A stretch of DNA of 26,277 nucleotides from Symbiodinium natans (GCA_905221605.1 CAJNDS010000683.1:64001-90277); one strand, 5' to 3'. Shown: positions 1-9,134, numbered from the stretch's first letter. Translations and numbers: made by a program. Notes: generated from the letters alone by a model not told the origin.

Positions 1-1365
1 TGCCACCCGGCCCCACCGAGGACAAATACGTCAAAAATGCCCCGTGTGCAACATTACAACGCCCACCAACGCCATGCTTGAGGGGAAGATGCATCGCAGG
101 CGCCTGAGACAAATCCGCAAGTACGTGGGCGCCGTACCCATTCCAGAGTGTTGAAAAGCATTTTGCGCTACCCCAGAAAGGGAGCTGGCGGGATCCCCAT
201 CAAGATGGATCACTTTTGACTCGCAGAGTTCTGACACTACAGCGTCGCTCGACAAAAAGGAATGTGACCACCGGCTTGCCTTTGGTTGCGGTCCCGGTTA
301 TGTCTTCTGCAGACTGCATTGTGACCATTAACAAAACCTACAGCCAAATGACACTCACCATGTGATTTGTTCCGAAGAACAAAACTCAGGCTTCAGTGAA
401 TGTCAACAAAAAATCCTCAGCATAGAAAATACACACAATGATCTGCCGTTTCCTCGAAGCGGCATCCGCCCGTATGGGGCACTGTCATTTTAATGAAACC
501 CTGAAGGAGTTCGAAGGGGCCAAGGGTGAGCTCTTCGATGCTTCAAAAATTTAGATTTTTTGCCTAACGGCAAAATGGGGGTGCAAAACACTCTCCCGCT
601 TTGTTTACTGGGAAACCTTCACTCGGAAGCTGGAACCAATCTGAAGTTTCAATCTAAACCCCAAACTGAAACCCCAACACTACCACTTCCAGACTACGAC
701 CACTCCTACGACCACCACTACCAACACAACAGTGCAGGAACGACTTGGTCGCCTAGCACTTGCTGTGGAAAGCAAGCCATTCAACACATGGTCAAAGCAT
801 GGTCAAAGACGTTGTGCCCGTTTATGCACATCAAACTGGAGGAAGGTTGTGGGGGGGTTCGAACCTGGGTTCAACGCAGGTTCGAAATCTTGGCCTTTGG
901 GGGGGGGGCGGAGGGGGGTGCAGGAGGGGGTAAGAACAACAACATCAAAAGCTTTTTCCGTGTTCTTAGCGCCGGAGCCCTTTCCCTTCCCACTTTAAAA
1001 TTGCTCTCCCTTTCTGAACAGCCTTTGGCCCAAATGGCCAAACGAGCACATGCTCCATGGCCTTTCTTTCAAGTAGCTTTCATGCACTATGCATAGCTAC
1101 TGTTCTCATGTACCAAGGTTCTCAAAACCAAGCTTAGCAATTTCAAAGCAATTGACATGTCTGCATGCTGCTAGCACATTCAAGCACCACATGACTGTTG
1201 CACACATGTCCTCTCATAGCTCTCTCGTTAGAATAGTTCGAGAGAAGCTTCTGGTAGAGAGAAAAACACCTTCGATGTTTTCCTAGTATCGAGAATTTCC
1301 CCGAGCATACACGGTCGTAACCACTTCGTGTGTCACAAATGCGTTCTGCCTCGCCAAACAGCCTG
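1..1365. other. No recognisable gene
   Basis: Short frames on both strands (for example 560-1096 + and 31-255 -) have biased, low-complexity translations and no recognisable domain. A G-rich stretch at about 845-935 holds runs of seven or more G and two GGTTCGAA words at about 857 and 886. The rest looks like ordinary intergenic DNA. Confidence 0.6.
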
Positions 1366-1442
1366 TTCGTAGTTTAGTATTGGGGAGGCCCGGCTTCGTA
1401 ATTTAGTATTCGGGAAGGCCTGCTTCGTAATTTAGCATTCGG
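1366..1442. repeat. 29-bp short tandem repeat, about 2.7 copies
   Basis: Three consecutive copies of a unit beginning TTCGTAATTTAGTATT start at 1366, 1395 and 1424. The first two are 29 bp long and the last is cut short at about 1442. Copies differ at a few positions (TTCGTAG versus TTCGTAA; TAGTATT versus TAGCATT). The array lies directly upstream of the 245-aa open frame at 1455. Confidence 0.8.
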
Positions 1443-1454
1443 AACTTTAGAATT

Positions 1455-2192
1455 TTGTACACGGGGCTACTTTGGCCTTCAACGTGGCGCGGAGCACTAG
1501 GCACCCAAGCAGAGCCATGGATGACCAACGAGACAGGTCCAGTACCTGTTAGGTCGTCCACTCCGCAGTCCGGCAGGGCGCTGGATGGAAACGTGCAGCT
1601 GGGTTTCCGTCAAGGAGACAGCAAAGTCTTTGCGCGAGTTGTCAAAAGCCTTTGGCTTCTGACCGATATTGCGCTCACCTTTGGGCACCAAATCTATTCT
1701 CCAATGCTCCAAAGTGGTGTTGCAAATCAAGGAGCGCTTGTGTCAGACAAACAGTGGCATCCCTTGGAGCCAGGCAGTCTTATGGAAGCGCCAAAGCTTC
1801 CCGCGTTTTCCCCTTGTAGGCGGGTTGTTATGGGACATGATGCATTTCAAACATTTTTAGTGGAGCATTTGGGCGCCCTTCGTAGGTTTTTCGATGTTAT
1901 TACAACTGCTTGTTCGACTGGCTGTTTTGCCCTTTCTGGGCAAGGTCAACAGCTGTGTTTCTCCAAAGAGATGCTTGAGATATTGGCAGCGCCGTTTCCA
2001 GCCTTGCATTTTGGAAGAACACACAGTCGACTTTCTGGATCCTTAATACCACATACTTGCCTTGGTTCTGACGTACTCACGCCCGTCTATGAACCTGTAA
2101 GTGGCACAAGCAGCCATTTGGAAGCACGCTCCAAGCCCATCGCCATACGCAGGCGCCAGAATGATCAAGGACCCCAAGCCTCTGGTAAGTGA
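1455..2192 (+). CDS. Uncertain ORF of 245 aa, unknown function
   Basis: This is the longest open frame in the left 4 kb outside repeats. I do not recognise the protein: no signal peptide, membrane segment or motif stands out, and its composition (rich in S, L, G, R, P) is close to what random GC-balanced DNA gives. The frame ends just after CTCTG/GTAAGT, with the GT at 2185-2186. That is a good match to a eukaryotic 5' splice site, so the stop at 2190-2192 could lie inside an intron and the true exon could end at 2184. An exon of a spliced gene or a chance ORF are both possible; chance is more likely. Confidence 0.2.
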   Translation: MYTGLLWPSTWRGALGTQAEPWMTNETGPVPVRSSTPQSGRALDGNVQLGFRQGDSKVFARVVKSLWLLTDIALTFGHQIYSPMLQSGVANQGALVSDKQWHPLEPGSLMEAPKLPAFSPCRRVVMGHDAFQTFLVEHLGALRRFFDVITTACSTGCFALSGQGQQLCFSKEMLEILAAPFPALHFGRTHSRLSGSLIPHTCLGSDVLTPVYEPVSGTSSHLEARSKPIAIRRRQNDQGPQASGK

Positions 2193-2340
2193 AGATGTGG
2201 CACGAGCAAAACCCGCTTTACAGTTGTACACGAAGGTGGAACCGTGCCGCAGAGCCTTCAGCTGCAACCAATTCGCACTGGGAAGGTGACTGACACAGCC
2301 ATCGACGATGAGCCTAACAACCCGAGGATGGGCCCACCCC

Positions 2341-2815
2341 TCTTTGCGCAAAGGGGGGCTTAAGCCCCCCTTTAAGCCCCCCTTTAAGCCCCCCTTAAGC
2401 CCTCCTTCAAAGGGGTCCCTGCAAAGGGGGTCCCTTCGGGGGGGGGGGGGGCAAAGGGTCAAGCCCTTAAGCCCCCAAGCCTTAAGCCCCCCCTTAAGCC
2501 CCCCCTTAAGCCCCCCCTTTAAGCCCCCCTTAAGCCCCCCCCTTACGCCCCCCCCTTAAAGCCCCCTTGAAGCCCCCCCTTTGAGCCCCCCTTTAAGCCC
2601 CCCTTTAAGCCCCCCTTTCAGCCCCCTTTAGGCCCCCCTTTAAGCCCCCCTTTTCAGCCCCCCTTTAAACCCCCCTTTAAGCCCCCCTTTAAAAAGCCCC
2701 CTTAAAGCCCCCTTGAAGGCCCCCCCGTTTTAAGGGGCTTAAAGCCCCCCCTTTAAGCCCCTCATTTTAAGCCCCCTTTAAAGCCCCCCCTAAAGCTCCC
2801 CCCTGAAGCCGCAAC
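2341..2815. repeat. C-rich low-complexity array (CCCCCCTTTAAG type)
   Basis: About 475 bp of imperfect 10-14-bp units alternate runs of four to seven C with TTTAAG, TTAAG or TTGAAG on the + strand. The complementary strand is runs of G4-G7 separated by CTTAAA, so it could form G-quadruplexes and the C strand i-motifs. Unit length drifts by 1-3 bp between copies, as expected from replication slippage. Apparent frames crossing it (2043-2462 - and 2308-2559 +) are repeat artefacts with Pro/Lys or Gly-rich translations. A related block occurs at 4063-4560. Confidence 0.9.
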
Positions 2816-2841
2816 CAAGCCCCCCCCTCTGTGGAGGTTTA

Positions 2842-3205
2842 GGCAGCAGTTTAAGAGGCCTAATACTTGCTGGGCCTTTGGGCAGCAAGTTAAGAGGCGT
2901 AATACTTGCTGGGCCTTCTGCGGAGGGTTTAGGCAGCAGTTTAAGAGGCCTAATATTTGCTGGGCCTTTTTTGGAGGGTTTGGGCAGCAGTTTAAAAGGC
3001 GTAATACTTGCTGGGCCTTCTGCGGAGGGTTTAGGCAGCAGTTTAAGAGGCCTGATACTTGCTGGGCCTTTTGTGGAGGGTTTGGGCAGCAGTTTAAAAG
3101 GCGTAATGGGTTCGGGCAGCAGTTTAAGACGTCTAAGAGGCTTAATACCTGCTGGGCCTTCGGTGGAGGATTTAGGCAGCAGTTTAAGAGGCCTAATGCG
3201 AGCAT
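2842..3205. repeat. 51-bp minisatellite
   Basis: Units begin GGCAGCAGTTTAAGAGGC and start at 2842, 2881, 2932, 2983, 3034, 3085, 3115 and 3175. Spacing is 51 bp for 2881-3085. The first is shortened to 39 bp, one to 30 bp, and one is lengthened to 60 bp. Two variants alternate, one with AAGAGGCCTAAT after the GCAGTTT core and one with AAAAGGCGTAAT, suggesting a 102-bp higher-order pair. Because 51 is a multiple of three, long stop-free frames arise on both strands (2878-3258 + and 2762-3313 -). They encode 17-residue repeats and are probably by-products. Confidence 0.92.
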
Positions 3206-3211
3206 CGTGTT

Positions 3212-3491
3212 TGCAAATGGGGGGGGCTGCGCCCCCCCCAACCCCCCCGCTTGTTTAAGCCGGGCAAACTCGCGTGGAAGCATAGGAATCATGTCCAAAA
3301 CAAAACAAAACAAAACATGGGGTTCTCGGCTTAGCCCCGCGCCACGTCACTGCTATGCAAATGGGGGGGGCTGCGCCCCCCCCAACCCCCCCGCTTTTTT
3401 CTGCCGGGCAAGCTCGCGTGGAAGCATATGAATCATCTCTGAAACAAAACATGGGGTTCTCGGCTTAGCCCCGCGCCACGTCACTGCTATG
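3212..3491. repeat. Tandem duplication of a ~140-bp segment with a G/C hairpin
   Basis: Two adjacent copies (3212-3355 and 3356-3491) start TGCAAATGGGGGGG and end CCACGTCACTGCTATG. Each holds a perfect hairpin in which GGGGGGC pairs with GCCCCCC around a TGC loop (about 3219-3239 and 3363-3383), then a C7 run. An A-rich part (CAAAACAAAACATGGGG) follows; the first copy has two extra CAAAA units, which explains the length difference. No coding function is seen. Confidence 0.85.
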
Positions 3492-3540
3492 AACTCTCTG
3501 CTCCTTGAAACTCGAGTAATGAACACAAAAAACAAAAGAA

Positions 3541-4045
3541 GAAGCGAGCGGGGTGGAATTGCCCTTAAGCTCCCCTTTAAAAAGAGTCTCACTTCTCTGG
3601 TTTCGAAGAATGAAACCCAAAAAACAAAACAAGATTCGAGGGGGGTGGAATTTAGAATACATTCCCTTCTTTCTTTTCGTAAAGGGAAATGAATGTTTAG
3701 AGTCTCACTTTTCTGGTTTCGAAGAATGAAACCCAAAAACAAACACAAAATGTATAACAAGATTCGAGGGTGGTGGAATTTAGAATACATTCCCTTCTTT
3801 CGCTTCGTAAAGGGAAATGTATGTTTAGAGTCTCACTTCTCTGGTTTCGAATAATGAAATCCCAAAAAAACACAAAAATATAACAAGATTCGAGGGGGGT
3901 GGAATTTAGAATAAATTCCTTTCTCTCTCTTTTCAAAGGGAAGTTAGAGTCTCACTTCTCTAGTTTTGAAGAACGAAATCCAAAAAACAAAACAAGATTC
4001 GAGGGGGGTGGAATTTAGAATAAATCCCTTCTCTCTCATCTTCAA
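3541..4045. repeat. Tandem repeat of 109-128 bp, about 4-5 copies
   Basis: Copies share GATTCGAGGGGGGTGGAATT at 3633, 3761, 3887 and 3996 (the 3761 copy reads GGGTGG instead of the longer G run), followed by TAGAATA(C/A)ATTCC, then a (T)TAGAGTCTCACTT(C/T)TCT element. A partial, more diverged copy begins near 3541. Spacings are 128, 126 and 109 bp. Stop-free minus-strand frames through the array reflect the repeat and carry no domain. Confidence 0.88.
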
Positions 4046-4062
4046 GATAAAGTAATGTTTAG

Positions 4063-4560
4063 AGTCGCCCTTAAGCCACCCTTTTTTCAGCCCCCTTAAG
4101 CCCTCCCCCTTAAGCCTCTCTAGCCCCTTTTAAGCCTCCCTTTAAGCCCCCCCCCTTTAAGTCCTTTAATTTAAGCCCCCTTCAAAGCCTTTGAAGCCCC
4201 CCTTTAAGCCCCCTTTTATTCCTCCTTCCCCCCCGTTTAAGCCCTTTAAGCCCCCCTTTAAGCCACCCTTTAAGCCCCCCTTGAAGCCTTTAAGCCCCCC
4301 TTAAAGCCCCCCTTTAAGCCCCCCTTCAAGCCTCCCTTCAAGCCTTCCCCTTAAGCTTCCCTTTAAGCCCCCCCTTAAATCCACTTTAAGCCACCCTTTA
4401 ACCCCCCTTGAAGCCCAACTTCAAGGGGGAAGCCCCCTTTAAACCCCCCTTTAAAGCCCCCCCTTAAGCCCCCCTTCAAGCCCCTTTAAGCCCCTTCTTC
4501 AGTCTCGTAAGCCTCCCCCCTTTACTCCCCCTTCTGCTCCCCTTAGCCCCCCCCTGAAGC
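4063..4560. repeat. Second C-rich low-complexity array
   Basis: Same type of sequence as 2341-2815: runs of C4-C7 separated by TTTAAG, TTGAAG or TTCAAG, with unit length about 10-15 bp and more degenerate than the first block. The two blocks bracket the minisatellite, the duplication and the 109-128-bp repeat. This suggests the intervening repeats were inserted into, or grew inside, one longer C-rich tract. Confidence 0.88.
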
Positions 4561-6118
4561 CGCCCTTTGAGCAAAAGCGATGGACCCAGCAAGAACAACC
4601 CCAACTGACGCTTAGTGGAGAAAGTCAAACTGTGCTGATTCTGGGCCAAAGGCACAACAGCAACAGCCCCAGCAACCAAAAAACCGGTGCGAGCTGTGAC
4701 TACTGCAAGTCCAGAGTAAAACAGCCAACAAGCCTGACATTAGCAAGTGCAATGCAACACTCACACGGCTGTGATGTGCAAAGAAGAGGTTACCGGCCAC
4801 ATGCCAATCTTTTAGAGATTTTAAGTTACTCCACTGCAATTTAAGAAAATTTGCACACAAGCTTAGATACAGTGGTACCAGCCAGGCTGCATGAAAAACA
4901 GACATTATAGCATTTCAAGAAATTGCGTCTGTCTAATTCTGCTCCATTAGAACACACTGCAAGAAAAAGATGCGGGTTATTGTGATTGGGCTTATTTATG
5001 CATTATGATGCGGCTCGGGCTCTGGAAGAATCTGAAGCATGGAATTTGGCAGTTGTGTTGTTGGCCATGCACATGCAGAATGTGGTACATGGTATATTCT
5101 GGCGATAAGTTTACGACTGGCACAAGCAACACATGTCACACCCATGAAAGAGCTTGCAATTCCTTTTAAAGGTTCTACCTGCCAATGCTGTAAGAGTGGC
5201 CAAGTTGACGGACTTGGTCCTCCAACTCTTGCTCACTTGCATTTTGGGGGTGCAAGCATCCAAAACTGTCTTCCATAGTGCACCACATCCATGATGCCAA
5301 GTGCAAGTTCCTTCCCCATCATGGCTTGCAATGCGGACAAGGTAGCACTCATTTTGACCTAATTCACGTTGGAGCCGCTGCTGTGTGTAAGTGCAACTAA
5401 CCAGAAAACAAAAACTTCCCATTGCACTTACTAAGAAAATTAAAGCGAATTCCACTTCTAGGGGCAATCAGCATCTTTCCTCATCCGAAGAATGTCATTA
5501 TCCGTCTTTGTGAAGATGGTTTTATTCTACGTTTTTGATCATTGTGGTGCTAAGGCGCTTGTAACCGCCAAAGTCAGCTGTGGCAGGCAGCCTTTCAAAC
5601 ACACATGGCTTTAAGTTGGGCTTACTTAAAAAACTTTTGCCACACCGTCAATGCGGGCAAATTCTTCACTTAGACTCGGCTTCATGCTCAAACTTCTGAC
5701 CATTCTCTCTAGAGCTGCATCACTTCTTGCAGCTTCTTATCCATCATCAATTTCTTCAGAAGGTCGTGGCAACGTAAATCGGCAAAAGTCACAAAACAGG
5801 GGAGAAGTAGTAGTAGCAGCAGTCGTACTTACTGATGGATTTACTGACAACTTACTTCTGCTCTCGCAGTTAAGTGAACCCCGCCCATGATAGCCATTAA
5901 TGCTGCCAAGCTTCATGCAACAATGCCATGGGATGATGGAGGCTTGTTCTCAAGCCTATCATGTTCGTCAGCCAATTCTTACGCCAAGAGAAAGCTGTAT
6001 TCTAACCAACATTGGCATTACACCGTCAATGTTGGCTTTACCAACTGCAGTTCTGAAACTAAGCCCTCCAAGTTTGTGGCAATTTGGTGCGCAGGGAAAA
6101 GACACCGCCTGTCAAGTA
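4561..6118. other. No recognisable gene
   Basis: About 1.55 kb of non-repetitive sequence. The longest frames (5111-5467 -, 4612-4905 -, 5651-5890 +, 5900-6226 +) overlap on several frames, have no recognisable domain and no supporting context. A short (AGTAGT)-type run lies at about 5806-5825. I see no RNA gene. Confidence 0.55.
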
Positions 6119-7321
6119 CCTAAGAGGGACTGCGCTGGACGTCTTAAAATGCGTCAGTTTGGGGTGCATAAAATGGGCACGATGTCAGGTGGGATTTGTG
6201 AGATTTCGGAGGTCACTTTGCAGTGAACACGGAGAGCAACTTTTGCGCAGCTTTGCAGTTCTTAAAAGTCATCCAGGAGGCAAGAATACCCCCCACCCCA
6301 TAGAATCTTGGCGCAGATGCAGAATTGCACGAGGGATGGTACACAGCGGAGTCGTGTCTTCCCCGGTTTGAAAACCATTGTACATTTAAAACGGGCTCAC
6401 CTCAACTCCGCTGCCGTTCTAAGGGGAATTCCATCTTAGAAGGATTCCGCCGACTCCGCTAACATGAACTCCACCAACTCCGCCCACATATGTAACTCGG
6501 ATTCCTTTGTTTCAGTGCATATTGCTTCAACTCAGGTGTTTTTATCTTGGCGCGCAGCGCGAAGATGGCAAAGAAGCTTTTGCTGAATTTGGCATCGGAA
6601 CTTATGTCAAGAATTGAGACGTCCGGCCCGGACCTGGCAGGTTGCCAATTTTCTCAGGGAAGATTGCTGACGGCGGCAGAAATCGTGAGGGTTTTTTGTA
6701 ATTTGTCGCCGGTCAGTGATGTAGCGTGCCGAAACTTGTGAGTTTATCTTCGCAGATGGTGTGTCCCAAAATCTCTACCTGGTGGGTCCGGAGACGGGGT
6801 CGCCAGGCGGCCTCCTGGAAGGCATGCGGGGCCCCATTTTTGGGGCCGCCTGAAGTCATTTTTTTCTTGCAGACGGCCCCAAAAGCGGGGCCGCCCAGAT
6901 TCAGCTCTGGGTCGAAATTTAGCCCCAGAAGCGGGGCCCAGATTTCCCATATAGGCCAGATGACGGATGCTGAGTCCTCGTGTCGTTCCTACTTCCTCTC
7001 ATTTACAATTGAGCGGTAGTCCGGCGCGACCGTAGGTTCACGTCTGGCACGGTGTCGGCTGACGATTAACGGATCGACCGTGAACCTAGGGGGACTGCGC
7101 TGGACGTCTCAAAAAATGCGTCAGTTTGGGGTGCATAAAATGGGCACGATGTCAGGTGGGATTTGTGAGATTTCGGAGGTCACTTTGCAGTGAACACGGA
7201 GAGCAACTTTTGCGCAGCTTTGCAGTTCTTAAAAGTAATTCAGGAGGCAAGAATACCCCCCACCCCATAGAATCTTAGCGTAGATGTTGCAGGATTGGTG
7301 CACGAGGGATGGTACACATGT

Positions 7322-7389
7322 AGCGGAGTCGTGTCTTCCCCGGTTGAAAAACCATTGTATATTTAAAACGGGCTCACCTCGACTCCGCT
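7322..7389. repeat. Long imperfect hairpin in the satellite unit
   Basis: AGCGGAGTCG (7322-7331) is perfectly inverted as CGACTCCGCT (7380-7389). Inside the 48-nt loop, CCCGGTTTAAA in most copies faces TTTAAAACGGG with one mismatch, extending the potential stem. The same structure is in every complete unit of both subtypes except where the flanking motif has point changes. It could be a cruciform or a structured RNA segment; no function is assigned. Confidence 0.6.
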
Positions 7390-7419
7390 GCCGTTCTAAG
7401 GGGAATTCCATCTTAGAAG

Positions 7420-7466
7420 GATTCCGCCGACTCCGCTTACATGAACTCCACCGACTCCGCCCACAT
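7420..7466. repeat. 24-bp internal duplication with GACTCCGC motif
   Basis: GACTCCGC occurs at 7381, 7429 and 7453. The last two lie in a 24-bp tandem pair (GATTCCGCCGACTCCGC then GAACTCCACCGACTCCGC). The reverse complement GCGGAGTC is at 7323, part of the long hairpin. The pattern repeats in every unit. It resembles an iterated protein-binding site but could be a remnant of how the unit arose. Confidence 0.55.
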
Positions 7467-7806
7467 ATGTAACTCGGATTCCTTTGTTTCAGTGCCTATT
7501 GCTTAAACTCAGGTGTTTCTATCTTGGCGCGCAGCGCGAAGATGGCAAAGAAGCTTTTGCTGAATTTGGCATCGGAACTTATGTCAAGAATTGAGACGTC
7601 CGGCCCGGACCTGCCAGGTTGCCAATTTGCTCAGGGAAGATTGCTGACGGCGGCAGAAATCGTGAGGGTTTTTTGTAATTTGTCGCCGGTCAGTGATGTA
7701 GCGTGCCGAAACTTGTGAGTTTATCTTCGCAGATGGTGTGTCCCAAAATCTCTACCTGGTGGGTCCGGAGACGGGGTCGCCAGGCGGCCTCCTGGAAGGC
7801 ATGCGG

Positions 7807-7914
7807 GGCCCCATTTTTGGGGCCGCCTGAAGTCATTTTTCTCTTGCAGACGGCCCCAAAAGCGGGGCCGCCCAGATTCAGCTCTGGGTCGAAATTTAGC
7901 CCCAGAAGCGGGGC
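7807..7914. repeat. Cluster of four GC hairpins in the satellite unit
   Basis: Four perfect hairpins follow one another within 108 bp: GGCCCCA/TGGGGCC (7807-7824, loop 4), CGGCCCC/GGGGCCG (7851-7870, loop AAAAGC), CCCAGA/TCTGGG (7871-7888, loop TTCAGC) and GCCCC/GGGGC (7899-7914, loop AGAAGC). In subtype B several differences fall in loops (AAAAGT, AGAAGT) while stems stay paired; one copy near 25850 has a broken fourth stem (GCCTC). This could be a structured non-coding RNA or a DNA-level structure. Confidence 0.55.
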
Positions 7915-8009
7915 CCAGATTTCCCATATAGGCCAGATGATGGATGCTGAGTCCTCGTGTCGTTCCTACTTCCTCTCATTTACAATTGAGCGGTAGTCCG
8001 GCGCGACCG

Positions 8010-8065
8010 TAGGTTCACGTCTGGCACGGTGTCGGCTGACGATTAACGGATCGACCGTGAACCTA
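8010..8065. repeat. Inverted repeat TAGGTTCACG/CGTGAACCTA at the unit end
   Basis: TAGGTTCACG (8010-8019) is perfectly inverted as CGTGAACCTA (8056-8065) around a 36-nt spacer, just before the unit junction. CGACCGT precedes or overlaps both arms as a direct repeat. Subtype B keeps 8 bp of the stem (GGTTCACG/CGTGAACC). GGTTCACG resembles part of a pol III B box but does not fit the full consensus, and no A box was found. Confidence 0.5.
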
Positions 8066-8070
8066 GGGGG

Positions 8071-8576
8071 ACTGCGCTGGACGTCTCAAAAAATGCGTCA
8101 GTTTGGGGTGCATAAAATGGGCACGATGTCAGGTGGGATTTGTGAGATTTCGGAGGTCACTTTGCAGTGAACACGGAGAGCAACTTTTGCGCAGCTTTGC
8201 AGTTCTTAAAAGTAATTCAGGAGGCAAGAATACCCCCCACCCCATAGAATCTTAGCGTAGATGTTGCAGGATTGGTGCACGAGGGATGGTACACATGTAG
8301 CGGAGTCGTGTCTTCCCCGGTTTAAAAACCATTGTATATTTAAAACGGGCTCACCTCGACTCCGCTGCCGTTCTAAGGGGAATTCCATCTTAGAAGGATT
8401 CCGCCGACTCCGCTTACATGAACTCCACCGACTCCGCCCACATATGTAACTCGGATTCCTTTGTTTCAGTGCCTATTGCTTGAACTCAGGTGTTTCTATC
8501 TTGGCGCGCAGCGCGAAGATGGCAAAGAAGCTTTTGCTGAATTTGGCATCGGAACTTATGTCAAGAATTGAGACGT
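8071..8576. repeat. Interrupted satellite unit, left fragment
   Basis: The 506-bp left part of the third unit ends at ...GAGACGT. The remaining 471 bp resume at 17777 with CCGGCCCGG. Every uninterrupted neighbouring unit reads GAGACGTCCGGCCCGG at this place (subtype B has CCGGTCCGG), so the pre-insertion sequence is documented many times in this window. Confidence 0.97.
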
Positions 8577-8670
8577 CGTATCATGTACTTGTTCATGTAT
8601 GTTTTATAAACTATGTTCGTGCGTCATTTTGGCTCTAGAGTGGTGCTTGCTAGCGAGAAAGTCAAGTTTC
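8577..8670 (+). repeat. Split direct repeat A1
   Basis: This 94-bp left terminal repeat is identical to A2 (17146-17239). It begins CGTATCATGTACTTG and ends GTCAAGTTTC. It contains TATAAA at 8605-8610 and, 15 nt further on, CATTTTGGCTC at 8625-8635, which equals the core of the dinoflagellate spliced leader. As the first transcribed or promoter part of the element it probably contributes to transcription; this is inference. Confidence 0.95.
8625..8638 (+). promoter_or_regulatory. Spliced-leader-like motif in A1
   Basis: CATTTTGGCTC is followed by TAG. The dinoflagellate spliced leader ends CATTTTGGCTCAAG, so 11 contiguous bases match and then two of the next three. Upstream bases (CGTGCGT versus CCGTAGC) match only loosely. 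The second copy is in A2 at 17194-17204. It may be a relic of a trans-spliced transcript copied back into DNA, or chance. Confidence 0.4.
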
Positions 8671-8817
8671 TTCCATGGCATGCTTTCTTTTTGGGATGTC
8701 TTCTTATCCATGTTTTTCTCAAAGTGCTTGGTTCGTGTTTCGGCAACCTTTGCATTCAGCCTATTTTTCATTTTGAAGATGCTCCAGGGGTGAGCGGGCT
8801 CACTCCAAAGTGAGTGC
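8671..8817 (+). other. Element leader between A1 and first ORF
   Basis: 147 bp unique to the 5' side of the element. Overlapping short frames run through it from the A1 repeat (for example from ATG 8613) but show no domain. It is presumably untranslated leader. Confidence 0.5.
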
Positions 8818-9123
8818 ATGGAAGCATCGTGTGCTGGGCTTGACGCCTCTTCATATCAGTTGCAGCTTCGAGTTCACGAGTTGCAGAGCCAGTTGGAAGC
8901 CCTTCATACACACATTGCAGTCTTAGAAGAGCGTTTGCATCGTATCGAGCAGGAAGATCAGAGGGTCCGTCGGGATCTGCGCGGCCATACTGGCACCACT
9001 AGCATCGGCTGCCTTTCGGTTCGGCTCTTGCACCTTGAGAGTTGCTTCAGCTTTCTTGTGCGTGCAGTTCAGACCAGCTTCCCAAGGCCTCCAGGTTTTT
9101 GGCAAAGCTTGATTGAAGACTAG
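8818..9123 (+). CDS. Small coiled-coil protein of the retroelement (101 aa)
   Basis: The frame starts at ATG 8818 and stops at 9121-9123, only 11 bp before the recombinase ATG. Residues about 14-55 form a strong predicted coiled coil, with leucine or other hydrophobic residues spaced 3-4 apart among Q, E, H and R (for example HELQSQLEALHTHIAVLEER). The second half is short and hydrophobic/aromatic (LHLESCFSFLVRAV). A coiled coil suggests oligomerisation, as in LINE ORF1 or some Gag proteins, but no RNA-binding motif is visible. It is in a different frame from the recombinase. It could be an accessory structural protein, an N-terminal part lost to the neighbouring gene, or a non-functional frame. 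Confidence 0.55.
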   Translation: MEASCAGLDASSYQLQLRVHELQSQLEALHTHIAVLEERLHRIEQEDQRVRRDLRGHTGTTSIGCLSVRLLHLESCFSFLVRAVQTSFPRPPGFWQSLIED

Positions 9124-9134
9124 AGGGTTGCAGG

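Larger units (their letters stand above)
6119..8576. repeat. 977-bp satellite array, left part
   Basis: Taking ACTGCGCTGGACGTCT as the arbitrary unit start, units begin at 6129 and 7094, with a third at 8071 that is broken by the retroelement after 8576. The left edge is near 6119, where single-copy sequence changes to a match with the unit junction. The first unit is 965 bp, with small internal losses around 6311-6345. The second is a full 977 bp. Identity among intact copies is very high, with only scattered single-base differences, so copies are recent or kept uniform by conversion or unequal exchange. Confidence 0.95.

Noticed and set aside
857-895. GGTTCGAACC word resembling a tRNA T-arm or B box
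   Set aside because: No matching acceptor stem, D-arm or A box at the right distance upstream; it lies in a G-rich simple region.
2762-3313. 183-aa minus-strand ORF with Cys/Leu repeats
   Set aside because: It coincides exactly with the 51-bp minisatellite, whose period keeps frames open, and extends into C-rich low-complexity sequence.
3353-3790. 145-aa minus-strand ORF
   Set aside because: It translates tandem repeats (duplicated hairpin module and the 109-128-bp array) and has no domain.
6547-6741. 64-aa and 97-aa frames recurring in every satellite unit as possible genes
   Set aside because: They overlap each other and minus-strand frames. Their conservation is explained by near-identity of the whole unit, and subtype B disrupts or shifts them. 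Kept only as a possible fossil exon.
8010-8065. Satellite inverted repeat as a tRNA, 5S rRNA or spliced-leader RNA gene
   Set aside because: GGTTCACG fits only part of a B box, no A box or 5S-like internal control region was found, and the spliced-leader core is absent from the satellite unit.
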